Source: Rhodospirillaceae bacterium
GTDB lineage: Bacteria > Pseudomonadota > Alphaproteobacteria > Rhodospirillales > Rhodospirillaceae
Assembly: GCA_040219235.1 (NCBI GenBank)
Contig: JAVJSV010000011.1
Location: 620,001 to 684,000, forward strand
DNA: 64,000 nt
Reading direction: 5' to 3'
Shown: one piece after another, positions 20,191 through 29,983 of the stretch
Position numbering within the stretch: position 1 is the stretch's first letter
Layout of the letters: each line of letters begins with the position of its first letter
Notes under the pieces: generated by a model
Databases searched by the model: none
The model's input: the letters and a program-made list of their open reading frames with translations, nothing else
What the model was told of the DNA's origin: nothing
Program-made: the position numbers and the translations under genes

Positions 20191-21381
20191 GTGCCAGCTT
20201 ATCGATCTCTAAAGGACTTCAAAGTCGACGGTCAGCGTGTTCTGGTGCGAGGTGACCTTAATGTCCCCATGGCTGAGGGTCACGTCACTGATGTGACTCG
20301 TCTAGAACGCTTAGCGCCGACACTTCTAGATTTGTCCAACCGCGGGGCTCGGGTCATTGTTCTGTCTCACTTTGGTCGACCGAAAGGGGAACGTCGCGAA
20401 GATATGTCATTGGCTGCGGTTGCCGGCGCTTTGGCCAAAGTGCTGGGAAAGCCGGTGACATTTGCTGACGATTGTGTCGGTGCTGCAGCGGAATCAGTTG
20501 TCAACGGCCTCGCGTCTGGAGATATCGCTGTGTTGGAGAACCTGCGGTTCCATCCTGGCGAGGAAGCCAACGACCCTGACTTTGCGCGTGATCTTGCTGA
20601 GTTGGGAGAGTTTTATGTAAACGATGCTTTTTCTGCATCACATAGGGCGCATGCTTCAACGGAACAGTTGGCGCATCTGCTACCGAGTGCGGCTGGCTTG
20701 CAAATGCAGGCTGAGTTGGATGCCCTGTCCAATGCCTTAGAAACACCTGCGCGTCCTGTCGCAGCTCTCGTCGGTGGTGCCAAAGTGTCGTCCAAACTCG
20801 CTGTGCTTGGGAACCTAGTCGACAAGGTCGACATGCTGATCATCGGCGGTGGAATGGCGAATACGTTTCTTCATGCGCAAGGGATTGAGGTCGGCGCTTC
20901 ACTGCATGAACCGGACCTAGCCGATACCGCTCGTGATATTCTCGCCAAAGCGGAGCGTGCCAACTGCGAAATCATATTGCCAACAGATGCCGTGGTTGCG
21001 TCTGGACTTAAAGAAGGTGTTGAAACACAAATCTGTAATATTGACTCTGTACCTCATACCAAAATGATTCTTGATATTGGACCCGATAGCATTGCTGACC
21101 TGGAGCAGCGCCTTACAGGCTGTGCCACGATCGTATGGAACGGGCCACTTGGCGCTTTCGAAACCAAACCCTTCGATGCGGGGACTAATCGTGTTGCAAA
21201 AGCTGCGGCAGCTCAAACATCAGCGGGGAAGCTCGTTTCCGTCGCAGGGGGAGGCGACACAGTCGCAGCCCTCAATGGTGCAGGTGTAACTGATCAGTTC
21301 ACCTATGTTTCGACAGCTGGCGGTGCCTTTTTAGAGTGGCTTGAAGGCAAAGATTTGCCGGGTGTGAAGGTTCTTTCCTAG
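20191..21381 (+). CDS. pgk: Phosphoglycerate kinase
   Basis: 396 residues with all family blocks. The substrate-side motif VLVRGDLNVPM is near 18, LSHFGRPKG near 58, and ENLRFHPGEEANDP near 112. The nucleotide domain has LVGGAKVSSKL near 193 and SVAGGGDTVAAL near 350. It transfers phosphate between 1,3-bisphosphoglycerate and ADP. Start is GTG. It shares the gap operon. The usual next gene, fructose-bisphosphate aldolase, is absent here. Confidence 0.96.
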   Translation: MPAYRSLKDFKVDGQRVLVRGDLNVPMAEGHVTDVTRLERLAPTLLDLSNRGARVIVLSHFGRPKGERREDMSLAAVAGALAKVLGKPVTFADDCVGAAAESVVNGLASGDIAVLENLRFHPGEEANDPDFARDLAELGEFYVNDAFSASHRAHASTEQLAHLLPSAAGLQMQAELDALSNALETPARPVAALVGGAKVSSKLAVLGNLVDKVDMLIIGGGMANTFLHAQGIEVGASLHEPDLADTARDILAKAERANCEIILPTDAVVASGLKEGVETQICNIDSVPHTKMILDIGPDSIADLEQRLTGCATIVWNGPLGAFETKPFDAGTNRVAKAAAAQTSAGKLVSVAGGGDTVAALNGAGVTDQFTYVSTAGGAFLEWLEGKDLPGVKVLS

Positions 21382-21426
21382 AGCATTTAGGCTCGCTTCA
21401 CGCGCCAAACGTACTAATGTGATGAC

Positions 21427-23121
21427 ATGTTAGCACATGTAAAAAGCCTAATACGGCGACATTTTCCAAACCGCACTCTTGCGGAGCAGTTGAATGACCA
21501 GGGCACAGATTTTGCAATGGCTGGTAATTTTCAGGAGGCTCGCAAGGCTTTTAAACAAGCCCTTCAAGCCAACCCCATGCTGCCAGAAGCATGGGCTAAC
21601 CTTGGTCAAAGCGCGCTGACTGAAGGGGACCCTCAGTCAGCTTGTGAGTTCTTTAAGCGGGCGGTTGCGCTTGATCCAAACCAGGCCGAAGCGCTTGATA
21701 ATTGGGGTAATGCGCTGGTTCGTCTAGGACGTTTGACGGACGCTGCTGAGAAGCACGCACAGGCGTTAACGCTAAAGCCCAATTTGAGTAGCGCCAAGGC
21801 TCATTTAGGAAATACGCTGCTTGTAATGGGGCGTGTAGAAGAAGCCCAGACTCTCGTGCAACAGGCTTGGGGTGAAAGCCCATCCGATCCCGTTATTGCT
21901 AGCTTGGCCTTGTCGGCGGCTTTGCACTCGACGTCTTTGTCCCCAGAGCAGGTTTTTGCCGGCCATTGCCGATGGCCAGGCGCTGAAATAAATGCTCCAG
22001 CTCGCACAATATCAAACCCTGATCCAAAGCGAAGATTGAAAATCGGTTATCTCTCAGGCGATTTTCGCACACATTCATGTGCTTGCTTTTTATTGCCACT
22101 CATGCGTGCCCACGATCGCGCGCAGGTCGAGGTGTACGCGTACAGCAATACTATCAATCAGGACGAAGTTACTAACAGATGCCGTCAAGCTGTCGATCAA
22201 TGGCGAGACGGCACGCAATTGTCAGATAGTGTCCTGGCAGAGCAGATCGAGTCTGATGGGATTGATATTCTGGTTGATTGTTCCGGGCATACGGATGGCA
22301 ACCGGCTTGAGGTGTTTGGGTTGCGTCCGGCGCCATTGCAGATGACATGGTTAGGCTACCCAAGCACCACAGGTCTAGCCGCTATGGACATTCGTTTGAG
22401 TGATGCTGTTGCTGATCCACCGAGGACGTCAGAGCATTTACACAGCGAGCAAGTTTTGCGATTGCCTAAAGGGTATCATACTTATGCGCCTATTATTGAA
22501 GCGCCAGAGCCTTCAGATGATATTAGCACTGGACCAATAAGATTCGGTGCATTCCATAACTTAGCGAAATTTTCTGACTCATCCGTTGAGCTCTGGGTCG
22601 ATGTCCTAAAAAAAGTGCCTGACAGTTTATTATGCCTCAAGGCTAGGGGGCTCGATGACCCTGATGTCTATAAATACACACAGCAGCGTTTCACTAGTAA
22701 AGGTATCGGCAAAGGCCGCCTTGAACTGTCGCGATGGCAATCTCAATACGGCAAGCACTTTGAAGATTTTGCAGCGATTGACGTGATGCTTGATGCAACT
22801 TCTTATAACGGGACGACCACAACATGCGAAGCGCTGTGGATGGGAATCCCAGTCGTGACGCTATGCGGTGATCGCACGGCCAGTCGGGTGGGAGCGAGTT
22901 TGTTGACTCAGATCGGCCATCCGGAATTGATCGCAAAAAGCGCTGATGAATATGTGAGTGTTGCCATTGAACTGGCATCCGCCCATCAACGAAGAAAACT
23001 CCTGCGGTCTAGCTTGAGGCAAGATATTCTGGCTTCAACGTTGGGGGATGAGGCTTTGTTTGCACGCACTGTCGAAGATGTGTATCGAAAAGCGTGGCAA
23101 AAAATTTGTGAGCAGAAATAA
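21427..23121 (+). CDS. TPR protein with O-GlcNAc-transferase-like (GT41/SPINDLY) domain
   Basis: 564 residues. TPR repeats fill about 15-150 (LNDQGTDFAMAGNFQEARKAF onward). The catalytic-like half, about 195-560, resembles bacterial GT41 proteins: RLKIGYLSGDFRTHS, DILVDCSGHTDGNRLEVFGLRPAPLQMTWLGYPSTTG and DVMLDATSYNGTTTTCEALWMGIPVVTLCG. These would add a hexosamine or other sugar to protein Ser/Thr or to a glycan; targets are unknown. It lies 45 bp after pgk on the same strand and is probably read through from it. A second TPR-glycosyltransferase at 7.1 kb has a different catalytic fold. Confidence 0.82.
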   Translation: MLAHVKSLIRRHFPNRTLAEQLNDQGTDFAMAGNFQEARKAFKQALQANPMLPEAWANLGQSALTEGDPQSACEFFKRAVALDPNQAEALDNWGNALVRLGRLTDAAEKHAQALTLKPNLSSAKAHLGNTLLVMGRVEEAQTLVQQAWGESPSDPVIASLALSAALHSTSLSPEQVFAGHCRWPGAEINAPARTISNPDPKRRLKIGYLSGDFRTHSCACFLLPLMRAHDRAQVEVYAYSNTINQDEVTNRCRQAVDQWRDGTQLSDSVLAEQIESDGIDILVDCSGHTDGNRLEVFGLRPAPLQMTWLGYPSTTGLAAMDIRLSDAVADPPRTSEHLHSEQVLRLPKGYHTYAPIIEAPEPSDDISTGPIRFGAFHNLAKFSDSSVELWVDVLKKVPDSLLCLKARGLDDPDVYKYTQQRFTSKGIGKGRLELSRWQSQYGKHFEDFAAIDVMLDATSYNGTTTTCEALWMGIPVVTLCGDRTASRVGASLLTQIGHPELIAKSADEYVSVAIELASAHQRRKLLRSSLRQDILASTLGDEALFARTVEDVYRKAWQKICEQK

Positions 23122-23145
23122 AATTTGTAGTTTGAGTTAGCGCAA

Positions 23146-24099
23146 TCACCTTTTCTCCACGCGTCCCATCGCAAGAAATTTATCGCGTCGGCGAGCGCGA
23201 AGCTGGCCACCGTCCACCTTTACAAGTGCGTTGAGGTGTCGCTCAAGGGTATCGCCTACGCGGGCGAAGGCTGCATCAGTATCGCGATGGGCTCCACCAA
23301 CCGGTTCTTTAATGATGTCATCAATCACACCTAATCGGTCGAGGTCTTGAGCCGTTAACTTAAGCGCTTCAGCGGCGGACTTCGCTTGATCTCCATCGCG
23401 CCAAAGAATAGAGGCACAGCCTTCAGGTGATATGACCGAATATATTGAATGCTCTAACATCAAAACAATGTTGCCAGTCGCTAAAGCAATGGCCCCGCCC
23501 GAGCCACCTTCACCGATAACGGTGCTTATCAGTGGAACTCGCAAATTAAGGCAAGTTTCAATGGATCGCGCGATAGCCTCAGCTTGCCCGCGTTCTTCTG
23601 CCCCAACACCTGGGTATGCTCCGGCCGTGTCGATAAAGGTCAGAACGGGCACGCCAAACCGGTCAGCCAATTCCATCAGTCGTCGGGCTTTGCGATACCC
23701 CTCAGGCCGGGCCATGCCGAAATTGTGTTTCAGGCGCGTCTCTGTATCTCGGCCTTTTTCTTGACCTATTACCATGACGGAGCGGCCCCGAAATCTTCCG
23801 ACACCTCCAATAATGGCGGCATCCTCAGAGTAATTTCTATCCCCGGCTAGCGGCAAAAAGTCAGAAATCAGAGCATTAATGTAATCTTGACAGTGCGGTC
23901 GTTCGGGATGCCTCGCGACCTGCGTTTTCTGCCAGGGTGACAGTTTAGTATAGAGCGTTCCCAGGTCTTTGTTGACGCGGGTTTGGAGACGGGACACTTC
24001 CTCAGCAATGTTCAGGCCATCTGCGTGACTCATGTGACGCAACTCAGCAATCTTGCCTTCAAGCTCGGCGATTGGTTTTTCAAACTCTAAAAAATGCAT
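23146..24099 (-). CDS. accA: Acetyl-CoA carboxylase carboxyltransferase subunit alpha
   Basis: 317 residues starting [17 protein letters not shown], the usual alphaproteobacterial N-terminus. The ATG at 24099 has GGGAG six bases upstream and is preferred over a GTG 12 bases earlier. Key blocks are [25 protein letters not shown] near 160-185, [11 protein letters not shown] near 205 and [15 protein letters not shown] near 230. With AccD it transfers the carboxyl group from biotin to acetyl-CoA, the first step of fatty-acid synthesis. It converges on the OGT-like gene with 24 bp between. Confidence 0.96.
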   Translation of the reverse strand: MHFLEFEKPIAELEGKIAELRHMSHADGLNIAEEVSRLQTRVNKDLGTLYTKLSPWQKTQVARHPERPHCQDYINALISDFLPLAGDRNYSEDAAIIGGVGRFRGRSVMVIGQEKGRDTETRLKHNFGMARPEGYRKARRLMELADRFGVPVLTFIDTAGAYPGVGAEERGQAEAIARSIETCLNLRVPLISTVIGEGGSGGAIALATGNIVLMLEHSIYSVISPEGCASILWRDGDQAKSAAEALKLTAQDLDRLGVIDDIIKEPVGGAHRDTDAAFARVGDTLERHLNALVKVDGGQLRARRRDKFLAMGRVEKR

Positions 24100-24176
24100 T
24101 GTATCTCCCACGCCTGCGCCGCTTTAGGCGCGCATCCTTGAGAACCGGGGGCAGGATGTCAACGTGCGTTTTGATA

Positions 24177-25049
24177 TCATACGGCATGATATATGGGGCT
24201 ATCCGAATGTAATCCAGCCAGAATTTCTTCATAATCAGGCTCTGTGTCAGGTGAAATTACGCCGTGCCGTATGGCAAAATCCAGTATCACCAGTGACACA
24301 TTGAATTTGAAATCTGTAGTCTCACGGACAATTGAGAGCGCTTCCTCGATGGGCATTAGCTGAAATCCCGAAATTTCGCCATCCTGGTTTTCTGGGGTGA
24401 AGTCCTCTGGCACAGCCAGATCATAACAAAATAGGGTATCTGCCTTAAGACCAAGAGGGTTCTCAAAGCAGTAAGATACGGTTCCTGTTGAAATAGCTTC
24501 AGAGACAAGCGTTGCGGGCACAGCGGCTTCTTCGTTGCACTCTTTAATGAGATTTTGCCACAAACTCAGCCCAACAGGCTGGCCGCCTGCTACCATGTTA
24601 TCGAGTTTGTTGGGTTCGACATGTCTGTCAGCGTTCCGCGTTCCGATCCAAAGATAGAACTGCTCAGATTTTTTGATATAACCGTTGAGGTGCACGCCAT
24701 ATGCCCGGGTTCCGAACAGTGGGACTAAGGCGCGGTCTATTGTGAAATGATCGCGAGACGCCCACGTTCGCCGCACCGGGTAGGTCTCGCCAAGTAATTT
24801 AGATATCCATCCAGCAGCGATCCAGTCTTGTGTCAGCTCATTAATGACGGCGTTGCGATCCTCAATTGATTGCAATTTCTCAGAAATCGTCACGCTCTGG
24901 TTTGTTACGACGAAGATGTCAGAATATTCCGCCAAGGCCTTGGCAAAAGCGTGTTTAACCCACCCGACGCACTGCCCGTCGGCGAGAAATGGGACAAACC
25001 CCGAGAGCCGATAGGTGTTGCAGGCTTTCACTCGATCTAAGTAACTCAC
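24177..25049 (-). CDS. Nudix hydrolase with N-terminal DUF4743-type domain
   Basis: 290 residues. The N-terminal half (about 1-110) resembles the DUF4743 domain found before Nudix domains in thiamine-pyrophosphokinase-linked proteins. The second half has VHLNGYIKKSEQFYLWIGTRN (119-139) and a Nudix helix, GGQPVGL then KECNEEAAV (155-177). The Lys/Glu/Glu core is kept but the first Glu of the canonical box is Leu161. Such proteins hydrolyse nucleoside-diphosphate-linked compounds, and some damaged thiamine diphosphates. The substrate here is not known. Confidence 0.75.
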   Translation of the reverse strand: MSYLDRVKACNTYRLSGFVPFLADGQCVGWVKHAFAKALAEYSDIFVVTNQSVTISEKLQSIEDRNAVINELTQDWIAAGWISKLLGETYPVRRTWASRDHFTIDRALVPLFGTRAYGVHLNGYIKKSEQFYLWIGTRNADRHVEPNKLDNMVAGGQPVGLSLWQNLIKECNEEAAVPATLVSEAISTGTVSYCFENPLGLKADTLFCYDLAVPEDFTPENQDGEISGFQLMPIEEALSIVRETTDFKFNVSLVILDFAIRHGVISPDTEPDYEEILAGLHSDSPIYHAV

Positions 25050-25161
25050 GTCTGACGAGACTCCTTAATTACAGAACCGGCTCTATGGCCGAGTCCGTTC
25101 AACTTCCGTATAGTAATTGTCCAAAGCGTCCACTTCTAACCTCTGTATGTTCGGACCAACC

Positions 25162-25974
25162 ATGGAACGCAAAGTAAAATCCGCTTTAAGGCTATTTGTT
25201 TTTGTTTTAGCTGTGGCCGTTACCACCGGATGGGTGGTGCTGTGTTTCGGGTATTTGAACCGCCTGGGCTGGGATGGTTTGCTCTCTTTAGATCCTGGGC
25301 CACTTGCGGCTACCTTGGCGGCAGGCGCAGGCCCCCCGGTTGCGTTGTGGCTAATTCTGATGGTCATTGGTCAACGCCAGGAATTAGCTGACCTGCAAAA
25401 AGGGCTGGTCGATTTTGCCGTGGTGTTGCGCCGTGGGCAGGACCAAGCAGAGATTAATGGTCGCGCTTTGCTTGAGTTAACGGCTGCGTCACACCGCAGT
25501 GCAGCCCAAGACGGTCTTGCTCTGATATTAGATGATATCACCTCCCATGCCGCCGTGGTGGCAGAGCGGTTGGGTGTTTTAGACCCCGATGGCTTAGATA
25601 TGGCTTGGGCACGATATGGTGCCGGTGACCGGTGGGCGCTTATTCGACCTTTCCTGGATCGTTCCCTTGCCGAAGATGACTTCGAATCGAGGCTTCGTAT
25701 GGCCCTGAACGATGACGTGCAATCCAGGTTGGCTGCGGACACTTTTCTGCGACGCCTTGAGATGCTGCGCGCCAGAGATGGCTTGCCTCATGCACAAAAG
25801 ATGATTCAGGAAGTGCTTGAAGATGGACCCATGGCGCAGGTGGCCAGATTTTTCCAGCAAACTTCAGGGGGGTCGGGTGAGTTGGAAAACAACACTTCCA
25901 ATACGCTGGATTCAATCGATGATCGTCTTGGCCCACAGCCCACCCTGTTTCAGCCTGACTCTAAATCCGCTTAA
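25162..25974 (+). CDS. Unknown membrane-anchored protein
   Basis: About 270 residues if started at the ATG at 25162 (MERKVKSAL); a TTG 45 bases upstream is less likely. Two N-terminal membrane segments lie at about 8-30 and 45-68. A mostly helical, charged cytosolic domain follows (QRQELADLQKGLVDFAVVLRR, later DFESRLRMALNDDVQ), then a low-complexity tail. No known catalytic motif was recognised. The next gene starts 11 bp downstream, so the two probably work together. Confidence 0.65.
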   Translation: MERKVKSALRLFVFVLAVAVTTGWVVLCFGYLNRLGWDGLLSLDPGPLAATLAAGAGPPVALWLILMVIGQRQELADLQKGLVDFAVVLRRGQDQAEINGRALLELTAASHRSAAQDGLALILDDITSHAAVVAERLGVLDPDGLDMAWARYGAGDRWALIRPFLDRSLAEDDFESRLRMALNDDVQSRLAADTFLRRLEMLRARDGLPHAQKMIQEVLEDGPMAQVARFFQQTSGGSGELENNTSNTLDSIDDRLGPQPTLFQPDSKSA

Positions 25975-25985
25975 GTACAGTGTGG

Positions 25986-26399
25986 ATGTCGATTTTCAGA
26001 AAATTATTTGGTGGCAAACCAAAAACAACCAAGTCCGTTAATGATGTGCGCGGAAAGACTAAGCGCTTTAGATCAGCACATGATCCGCTTGAAACTCGGA
26101 TTGCGGCGCGCCGCAGAGATAATCTAAAAGCTGCCGAAATCAAGGCGGTTTTGACTGCCGCTCCAGTTTTACCACGACCGAATATTGCGGATGCGGTCCT
26201 GTCAGCTGAAAAACTGATCCGGCAGCCAGCATCCAAAGAGAAAAAAGCGGCCATAGACCGCGCTTTACGTCTGAAGGGCTCAGACCGCGTGATTCGAGAG
26301 ACTTTAGCACATCCTTTGCGACAATATATTGGACTAGCTATTGTCCGTGGCCTGATGGAATGTGGTGAGAAGGGCGGAACACCTAACACCCCCCAATAG
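25986..26399 (+). CDS. Unknown small basic protein
   Basis: 137 residues beginning MSIFRKLFGGKPK, rich in Lys and Arg, mostly helical. No membrane segment or known motif was found. A GTG six bases upstream is an alternative start. It follows the membrane-anchored unknown gene by 11 bp and may be its partner. Confidence 0.6.
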   Translation: MSIFRKLFGGKPKTTKSVNDVRGKTKRFRSAHDPLETRIAARRRDNLKAAEIKAVLTAAPVLPRPNIADAVLSAEKLIRQPASKEKKAAIDRALRLKGSDRVIRETLAHPLRQYIGLAIVRGLMECGEKGGTPNTPQ

Positions 26400-26464
26400 A
26401 TGCAATTCGGCCAGTTTGACGACCTGCAACCCAGGAAAAGCCGCAAAAAATGGGATGTGAGACC

Positions 26465-26493
26465 TTGACGTTGTTGAGGGGTGCGGCTACAAA
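26465..26493 (+). promoter_or_regulatory. Sigma-70-type promoter of rpmB
   Basis: TTGACG, 17 bases, TACAAA, ending 60 bp before the rpmB ATG. The near-consensus hexamers and ideal spacing fit a strongly expressed ribosomal protein gene. Confidence 0.75.
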
Positions 26494-26553
26494 CCCGCCT
26501 TGATTTTCGAACTCGGCCTCGAAATGCCTGAGTTTTATCCACAGGAGTGTGAC

Positions 26554-26844
26554 ATGTCACGACGCTGTTCTTTAAGCGGAAAAGGCGTAATGACGGGTAA
26601 TAACGTCAGCCATGCCATGAACAAGACCCGCCGGCGTTTCTTGCCGAACTTGCAGGATGTTTCACTATTGAGCGAAGCGCTGGACAAGTCCTTTAAGCTG
26701 CGGGTTGCAACAAGCACATTGCGCACCATTGAGAAGCGCGGTGGGTTGGATGCTTATTTAATTGGATCAAGAGACGTTGAATTAACCGATGAGGCTGTGA
26801 AGATGAAGCGTCAGGTTAAGAAGGCACAATCAATCGCTGCATAA
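26554..26844 (+). CDS. rpmB: 50S ribosomal protein L28
   Basis: 96 residues beginning MSRRCSLSGKGVMTGNNVSHAMNKTRRRF in meaning, i.e. the CxLxGKG start, the HAxNKTRR block and the RFxPNLQ segment of L28. The C-terminal TLRTIEKRGGLDAYL is also typical. The alphaproteobacterial form has the longer C-terminus seen here. Start ATG 26554 has AGGAG six bases upstream. It has its own promoter and terminator. Confidence 0.96.
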   Translation: MSRRCSLSGKGVMTGNNVSHAMNKTRRRFLPNLQDVSLLSEALDKSFKLRVATSTLRTIEKRGGLDAYLIGSRDVELTDEAVKMKRQVKKAQSIAA

Positions 26845-26870
26845 GTGTTTGGTTGCTTCGGAATTAAAAA

Positions 26871-26895
26871 AGGTCCGTTCAGCGGGCCTTTTTTT
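26871..26895. terminator. Rho-independent terminator of rpmB, possibly bidirectional
   Basis: AGGTCCG pairs with CGGGCCT (one G-T pair) around a five-base loop. Seven T follow on the plus strand and an A-run precedes it, so it can also end cobT transcription from the other side. Confidence 0.88.
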
Positions 26896-26926
26896 GTGTC
26901 TGTTTATGAGTTCATCCGTCAGAGAT

Positions 26927-28903
26927 CTAAATGACCATTTGAGAATAGCCGAGCGTTTGGCGAAGCTCGTCCTCGTCAAACAAATCCGTGAGTTGAGACA
27001 TAACGGCTCCGCCTAACTCGTCTACATCCATCAGGGTTACGGCACGTCGATAGTAACGTGTGACATCATGACCAATGCCAATGGCCAGCAATTGGACGGG
27101 TGAGCGGTTCTCGATAAAGCTGATGACGTCTCTGAGATGTTTCTCAAGATAATTGCCAGGATTAACAGAGAGCGTTGAGTCATCGACAGGTGCTCCGTCG
27201 GAGACAACCATGAGGATGCGGCGGGACTCAGTTCGGCCTATCAGTCGGTTATGGGCCCACGCCAGAGCTTCGCCATCAATGTTCTCTTTTAAAATACCTT
27301 CACGCAGCATCAGGCCGAGATTTTTTCGCGCACGCCGCCAAGGCGTATCCGCAGATTTATAGATAATATGTCGCAAATCGTTGAGTCGGCCTGGGTGCGC
27401 CGGTTTTCCGCTGTCGGTCCAATTCTTTCGCGCTTGTCCACCTTTCCACTGGCTTGTGGTGAAACCAAGAATCTCGACCTTTACGCCACAACGCTCCAGC
27501 GTGCGAGCAAGGATATCTGCACTCATGGCTGCTATCGTTATGGGACGCCCGCGCATCGACCCTGAGTTATCAATAAGAAGTGTGACCACTGTATCCCGGA
27601 AGTCCATTTCCTTCTCACGCTTAAAGGTCAGCGAATGCAGGGGGTTAGTGATAACGCGTGCGAGTCGGCTTGTATCCAACAGACCTTCTTCCAAATCAAA
27701 TTCCCAACTGCGGACCTGCTGCGCCATCAGTTTACGTTGAAGCCTGTTTGCCAGTCGGGAAACAATGCCCTGCATATGTGCGAGTTGGCGATCAAGCTGT
27801 GCCCTCAAACGATTCAGTTCTTCGGGGTCACATAAGTTGAAGGCATCTTCAACTTGATCAAATTCAGAGGTGTAAATTTTGTAGCGTTCGTCTTCGTAGG
27901 TTCGATTGTGACCGGATTGTGGTTTTGGTTCTTGTCCGTCATTGCCTGGATCTTCCGCACTTTCCATCGCAAAGGGGACGGCTAGTTCTTCGCTTTGATC
28001 ATCGGGCTGAACATCTTCATCGGTGTCACCAGCTTCCGGATCAGCATCGCCTTGATCTGGCTCTGACTTTTCTTCTCCTTGAGACTCTCCTTCATCCCCT
28101 TCAGATGTTGAGTCTGACTCTTCATTCAGGTCTGGGCTTTCGTCTTCGTCTAGGTCGCGACCACCATCGTCTTTTTCTAAATCAAGAACCTCAATCATTT
28201 CTCGTAAGATATTTGAGAACTGCTTTTGATCATGCAATGAGTCTGTTAGTCGCTCTAAATAGGGGGCCAAGGCGTCGCCATATTCACGCTCTGCGACCGT
28301 GAGTACATGTTTGCCAGCCTCACCGAGTTCAAGGGCACCGCATTTAGAATGAATCATAACCTTGAGGGCGTCTTGCATCTGTATTTGAATAGACGCGCGG
28401 GCCATTTGATAGCCTTCCAGCGCTAGACGCTGCTCCAGAGCTTTGCCCAGATTAGAGGAGACGCCTTTGTAATCTTTGGACCCCAGCACTTCGACGCGAG
28501 CTTGTTCCATCGCGTTGTAGGCATCGATCGCATCTTTACCATGGGGAATCCGGCGTTGATGAACGGCGTCACTGTGATGACGGAGGCGCATGGCACTTGC
28601 GTCGGCCGAGCCGCGTAACCGGATCACGTTTTCTTTGTTTAGTTTGGCAGGGGGGAGCGGAAGGCGAATTTCTGCACCCTGACCGCCTGTTTTTTGATTG
28701 GTTGCGATGGGCGTGAACGAGACGTTGGTGTCGGCTCGCCCCGAGAGTGCCTTAACAGCAGCAACCGTGACTGTCTTGAGGTCTTCCATGCGTCCAGTGT
28801 TGCGGCTGAGCTCCTTGTTAGACGCAGTCGGCACGGTTTTTTTGAGCGCACTTCCGCCAACCGTTGGTGCGGCAACCGCGTCTGCTTTGGGATAAGGCGG
28901 CAT
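26927..28903 (-). CDS. cobT: Cobaltochelatase subunit CobT
   Basis: 658 residues. The N-terminal helical region is followed by a very acidic stretch (about 245-320, rich in Asp/Glu/Ser). The C-terminal von Willebrand A domain has the MIDAS motif DNSGSMRG near 445. With CobS it forms the AAA+ chaperone-like part of the aerobic cobaltochelatase, which with CobN inserts Co2+ into hydrogenobyrinic acid diamide. It starts 14 bp after cobS. cobN is not in this window. Confidence 0.93.
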   Translation of the reverse strand: MPPYPKADAVAAPTVGGSALKKTVPTASNKELSRNTGRMEDLKTVTVAAVKALSGRADTNVSFTPIATNQKTGGQGAEIRLPLPPAKLNKENVIRLRGSADASAMRLRHHSDAVHQRRIPHGKDAIDAYNAMEQARVEVLGSKDYKGVSSNLGKALEQRLALEGYQMARASIQIQMQDALKVMIHSKCGALELGEAGKHVLTVAEREYGDALAPYLERLTDSLHDQKQFSNILREMIEVLDLEKDDGGRDLDEDESPDLNEESDSTSEGDEGESQGEEKSEPDQGDADPEAGDTDEDVQPDDQSEELAVPFAMESAEDPGNDGQEPKPQSGHNRTYEDERYKIYTSEFDQVEDAFNLCDPEELNRLRAQLDRQLAHMQGIVSRLANRLQRKLMAQQVRSWEFDLEEGLLDTSRLARVITNPLHSLTFKREKEMDFRDTVVTLLIDNSGSMRGRPITIAAMSADILARTLERCGVKVEILGFTTSQWKGGQARKNWTDSGKPAHPGRLNDLRHIIYKSADTPWRRARKNLGLMLREGILKENIDGEALAWAHNRLIGRTESRRILMVVSDGAPVDDSTLSVNPGNYLEKHLRDVISFIENRSPVQLLAIGIGHDVTRYYRRAVTLMDVDELGGAVMSQLTDLFDEDELRQTLGYSQMVI

Positions 28904-28917
28904 GCGTAATCTTTAGA

Positions 28918-29901
28918 TCAGGCGACCGAAGTCGCAACTGAGTCCGGCAGTTCCTCGCCAAAACACCTCTGGAAATATTCAGCAACCACCGCACGTTCCG
29001 TTTCGTCGCACTTGTTTAAGAACGAAACTCGAAACGCATAGGCGACGTCGTCAAATATCTCGGCGTTTTCTGCCCATGTAATGACGGTGCGGGGTGACAT
29101 TACAGTTGAGATATCCCCCGATATAAACCCTGCGCGCGATAGATCAGCGACGCGTACCATGGCCGATAATGTCTCTTTGCCTTCTTTGTTGTTGTAGGCA
29201 GGCAGTTTGGCCAAGACAATCTCCGCCTCCGCGTCGTGCTCTAAGTAGTTGAGCGTCGAGACAATATTCCAACGGTCCATCTGCCCTTGATTGATTTGCT
29301 GAGTGCCGTGGTAAAGCCCGGTCGTATCGCCCAGGCCAACTGTGTTGGCTGTGGAAAAGAGACGAAAAGAGGGGTGAGGTTTAATAACCTTGTTTTGGTC
29401 AAGCAAGGTCAGTCGACCAGCAACTTCCAGCACGCGTTGAATCACGAACATCACGTCTGGTCGTCCTGCATCGTATTCATCAAAAACCAATGCGACTGGG
29501 TTTTGGAGCGCCCAGGGCAGGATGCCTTCGCGAAACTCTGTAATCTGTACGCCATCACGTAACACAATGGCGTCTTTACCCACCAGGTCAATCCGGCTGA
29601 TATGGCTGTCTAAGTTAATACGCAAGCAGGGCCAATTGAGGCGCGCAGCCACCTGTTCAATATGGGTTGATTTTCCGGTGCCATGGTACCCTTGAATCAT
29701 CACCCGCCTGTTGTAGGCGAAGCCCGCTAAAATGGCGCGTGTCGTATCCGGATCAAAGCGGTAGGTTGGGTCCAACTCCGGTACATGTTCGTCAGGTGTG
29801 CTGAAGGCTGGGACAGTCATCTTACTGTTGAAGCCGAAGATCTTCTTTACATTGACGGTCGTGTCGGGAATGCCGGAAGTGTGTTCGCTATCGGTTGCCA
29901 T
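28918..29901 (-). CDS. cobS: Cobaltochelatase subunit CobS, AAA+ ATPase
   Basis: 327 residues beginning with the CobS-specific leader ([17 protein letters not shown]). Walker A is GYHGTGKST at 71-79, Walker B is [11 protein letters not shown] near 155, and sensor-1 is [11 protein letters not shown] near 200. It hydrolyses ATP to drive cobalt insertion with CobT and CobN. AAGGATTAA lies just upstream of the ATG. The cobST / J-domain / bolA neighbourhood recurs in alphaproteobacteria from general knowledge. Confidence 0.95.
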   Translation of the reverse strand: MATDSEHTSGIPDTTVNVKKIFGFNSKMTVPAFSTPDEHVPELDPTYRFDPDTTRAILAGFAYNRRVMIQGYHGTGKSTHIEQVAARLNWPCLRINLDSHISRIDLVGKDAIVLRDGVQITEFREGILPWALQNPVALVFDEYDAGRPDVMFVIQRVLEVAGRLTLLDQNKVIKPHPSFRLFSTANTVGLGDTTGLYHGTQQINQGQMDRWNIVSTLNYLEHDAEAEIVLAKLPAYNNKEGKETLSAMVRVADLSRAGFISGDISTVMSPRTVITWAENAEIFDDVAYAFRVSFLNKCDETERAVVAEYFQRCFGEELPDSVATSVA

Positions 29902-29983
29902 TGATTAATCCTTATGTGATGCCGGTTTATACCCGGAGGCGTGGTGGTTATGTAAAGCCCAGGTGACCCTTCATCTCCGAGGA

